NCBI GenBank assembly: GCA_002391425.1
Contig: DGEZ01000026.1
Span: 11,515-17,788, forward strand
DNA: 6,274 nt
Direction of reading: 5' to 3'
From: Micrococcales bacterium UBA3913
Lineage (GTDB): Bacteria > Actinomycetota > Actinomycetes > Actinomycetales > Microbacteriaceae
The first letter of the stretch is position 1, and every line of letters begins with the position of its first letter. The notes beneath the pieces were generated by a model. That model did no database searches and was not told where the DNA came from. It was given only the letters and a program-made list of their open reading frames with translations. Positions 5,635 to 6,274 of the stretch are shown here, piece after piece. A program made the translations under genes and the position numbers.

Positions 5635-6019
5635 CCTCCTCGGCGGGGGCGTGGCCGATGGTGTCCGGTTCGGGGGTTCCCTCCCGGAGGCGTTCTGCGA
5701 GTGCGCGCGGCGGTGTCCATAGCGCGGAGCGTAGGTCGATCACCCACCGGTTGTCGCGTCTAAGCAGGGGGGTCCCCTCCTCGTGATAGAGGCCCAGAGA
5801 TTCTGCGGCGTGGCCGCTGATCAGCTCGCCCGTGGCGGGGACGACCCGCCACCAGGCGACGGCGTAGCCGTGGCGCGCCATGACCACGCCGACCGCCTGG
5901 GCCGCGCGCGTTCCGGCTGCTGCCGCAACGTCCCCATAGGTCATGACGCGACCGGGCGGGATCGCGTCTGCGACGCGCAGAACGGTGCGCGCGAATGCAG
6001 AGAGCGGTCTAGAATTCAT
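5615..6019 (-). CDS. MGMT-family alkyltransferase-like (ATL) protein without the acceptor cysteine
   Basis: A 134-residue protein carrying the DNA-binding domain of O6-alkylguanine-DNA alkyltransferases without their N-terminal domain. AIPPGRVMTYGDVAAAAG (19-36) is the family's helix-turn-helix region with the conserved Tyr (Tyr28). Where true enzymes have PCHRV, this protein has AWWRV (55-59), so the methyl-accepting Cys is Trp56. That defines ATL proteins, which bind O6-alkylguanine and hand it to nucleotide excision repair rather than repairing it themselves. The arginine-finger position (family RAVG) reads QAVG (41-44), a further departure. The tail from about 112 is Glu/Ala/Pro-rich and probably disordered. 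ATG 6019 has only a weak GGAAA site three bases upstream. The start is 25 bases from the divergent arsR start. Confidence 0.88.
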   Translation of the reverse strand: MNSRPLSAFARTVLRVADAIPPGRVMTYGDVAAAAGTRAAQAVGVVMARHGYAVAWWRVVPATGELISGHAAESLGLYHEEGTPLLRRDNRWVIDLRSALWTPPRALAERLREGTPEPDTIGHAPAEEASADGA

Positions 6020-6029
6020 CTGTTTCCAG

Positions 6030-6040
6030 CGATATCATCG
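6030..6040. promoter_or_regulatory. Candidate -10 box and operator dyad, arsR/ATL intergenic
   Basis: TATCAT at 6033-6038 matches the -10 consensus at 5 of 6 positions. It ends six bases before the arsR ATG, which would place transcription start on the A of that ATG. It lies within an 11-bp dyad, CGAT-ATC-ATCG (6030-6040), a plausible half-site or operator for the repressor itself. No clear -35 is seen. Confidence 0.35.
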
Positions 6041-6044
6041 GTAT

Positions 6045-6274
6045 ATGGCGAACAATCCATCGGGTGGTGCTGCCAGCATCCTCCCACACAATCACCCCCG
6101 GGTCGCGGAGCTGTTTCGGGCCCTGTCCGAGCCGAACCGTCTGTCCATCGTGCACTGCCTAGCCGACGGACCTCACCGTGTGGGAGAGATCGCGCAGCAC
6201 GTGGGATTAGCGCAGTCCACGGTCTCCGCACACCTGACGGTGCTCAAAGACTGTCTCTTATACACATATCACGA
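6045..6274 (+). CDS. ArsR-family winged-helix transcriptional repressor (3' truncated, end replaced by adapter)
   Basis: The first 69 codons of an ArsR/SmtB-type regulator. The segment VAELFRALSEPNRLSIVHCLADG (20-42) is the typical first helices. VGEIAQHVGLAQSTVSAHLTVLKD (46-69) is the helix-turn-helix, with recognition helix QSTVSAHL. The ELCVCD metal motif of ArsR/SmtB is absent from the α3 region, so the effector cannot be predicted and need not be a metal. The wing and C-terminus are missing: the frame runs off the window, and bases after about 6250 are adapter-like, so the last residues (CLLYTYH) are not real. No Shine-Dalgarno precedes ATG 6045, consistent with leaderless translation. 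Such repressors are usually autoregulated; here the site could also affect the divergent ATL gene. Confidence 0.85.
   Translation, partial: MANNPSGGAASILPHNHPRVAELFRALSEPNRLSIVHCLADGPHRVGEIAQHVGLAQSTVSAHLTVLKDCLLYTYH
6251..6269. other. Tn5 mosaic-end / tagmentation adapter sequence at contig end
   Basis: CTGTCTCTTATACACATAT matches the synthetic 19-bp Tn5 mosaic end (CTGTCTCTTATACACATCT) at 18 of 19 positions, with one mismatch at 6268. It is followed by five bases to the window end. The hybrid mosaic end is a laboratory sequence, distinct from the natural Tn5 outside and inside ends. This is most simply unremoved library adapter, not a transposon. Confidence 0.9.

Noticed and set aside
6008..6017. 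TCTAGAATTC: adjacent XbaI and EcoRI sites resembling a vector cloning site
   Set aside because: It falls within the first codons of the ATL gene, whose reading frame and family similarity continue normally, and no other vector sequence adjoins it. Chance is the simpler explanation.
6016..6231. 71-codon minus-strand open frame overlapping arsR
   Set aside because: It is antisense to a clear ArsR helix-turn-helix and has no recognisable motif.
6251..6274. End of a real Tn5-like transposon
   Set aside because: The match is to the synthetic mosaic end rather than the natural outside or inside ends, it is at the contig edge, and no transposase or target duplication is visible.

Overview
The window reads as chromosome of a high-GC Gram-positive bacterium (Actinomycetota). 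Codons end overwhelmingly in G or C, several genes start with GTG or TTG, and the order purF-purM followed by a reverse-strand DUF3073 gene is a familiar actinobacterial arrangement. An Actinomyces/Schaalia-like host is a guess from general appearance only. The content is mostly housekeeping; I see no mobile element, CRISPR array, RNA gene or defence system.

Layout, left to right. (1) 2-784: 3' part of a Cof-type HAD phosphatase gene whose first ~20-25 codons lie outside the window. Its stop overlaps the TTG start of a Gfo/Idh/MocA-family oxidoreductase (781-1824), so the two look translationally coupled. (2) 1825-1915: purF leader with a candidate -10 box, a UUCG-capped hairpin, a 10-bp direct repeat and a strong Shine-Dalgarno. 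(3) 1916-3451 purF and 3448-4545 purM overlap by GTGA. They encode the first committed step and the AIR-forming step of de novo purine synthesis. Two adjacent hairpins follow purM. (4) 4677-4865, minus strand: a short DUF3073 protein, convergent with purM. (5) 4981-5601: a membrane-anchored exported protein with a neocarzinostatin-like Ig domain and two predicted disulphides, divergent from DUF3073. (6) 5615-6019, minus strand: an alkyltransferase-like (ATL) protein of the MGMT family that lacks the methyl-acceptor cysteine. It converges with gene 5 across 13 bp. (7) 6045 to the end: N-terminal part of an ArsR-type repressor, divergent from the ATL gene with only 25 bp between starts and possibly leaderless.

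The last ~24 bases are not native sequence. Bases 6251-6269 match the 19-bp Tn5 mosaic end used in tagmentation libraries at 18 of 19 positions, so the contig appears to run into adapter and the ArsR C-terminus is unknown.

The points most worth a second look are the adapter end, the ATL protein's altered active-site motif (AWWR, with Gln at the arginine-finger position), short tandem duplications across the stop codons at both convergent junctions, and the compact ATL/arsR divergent region.
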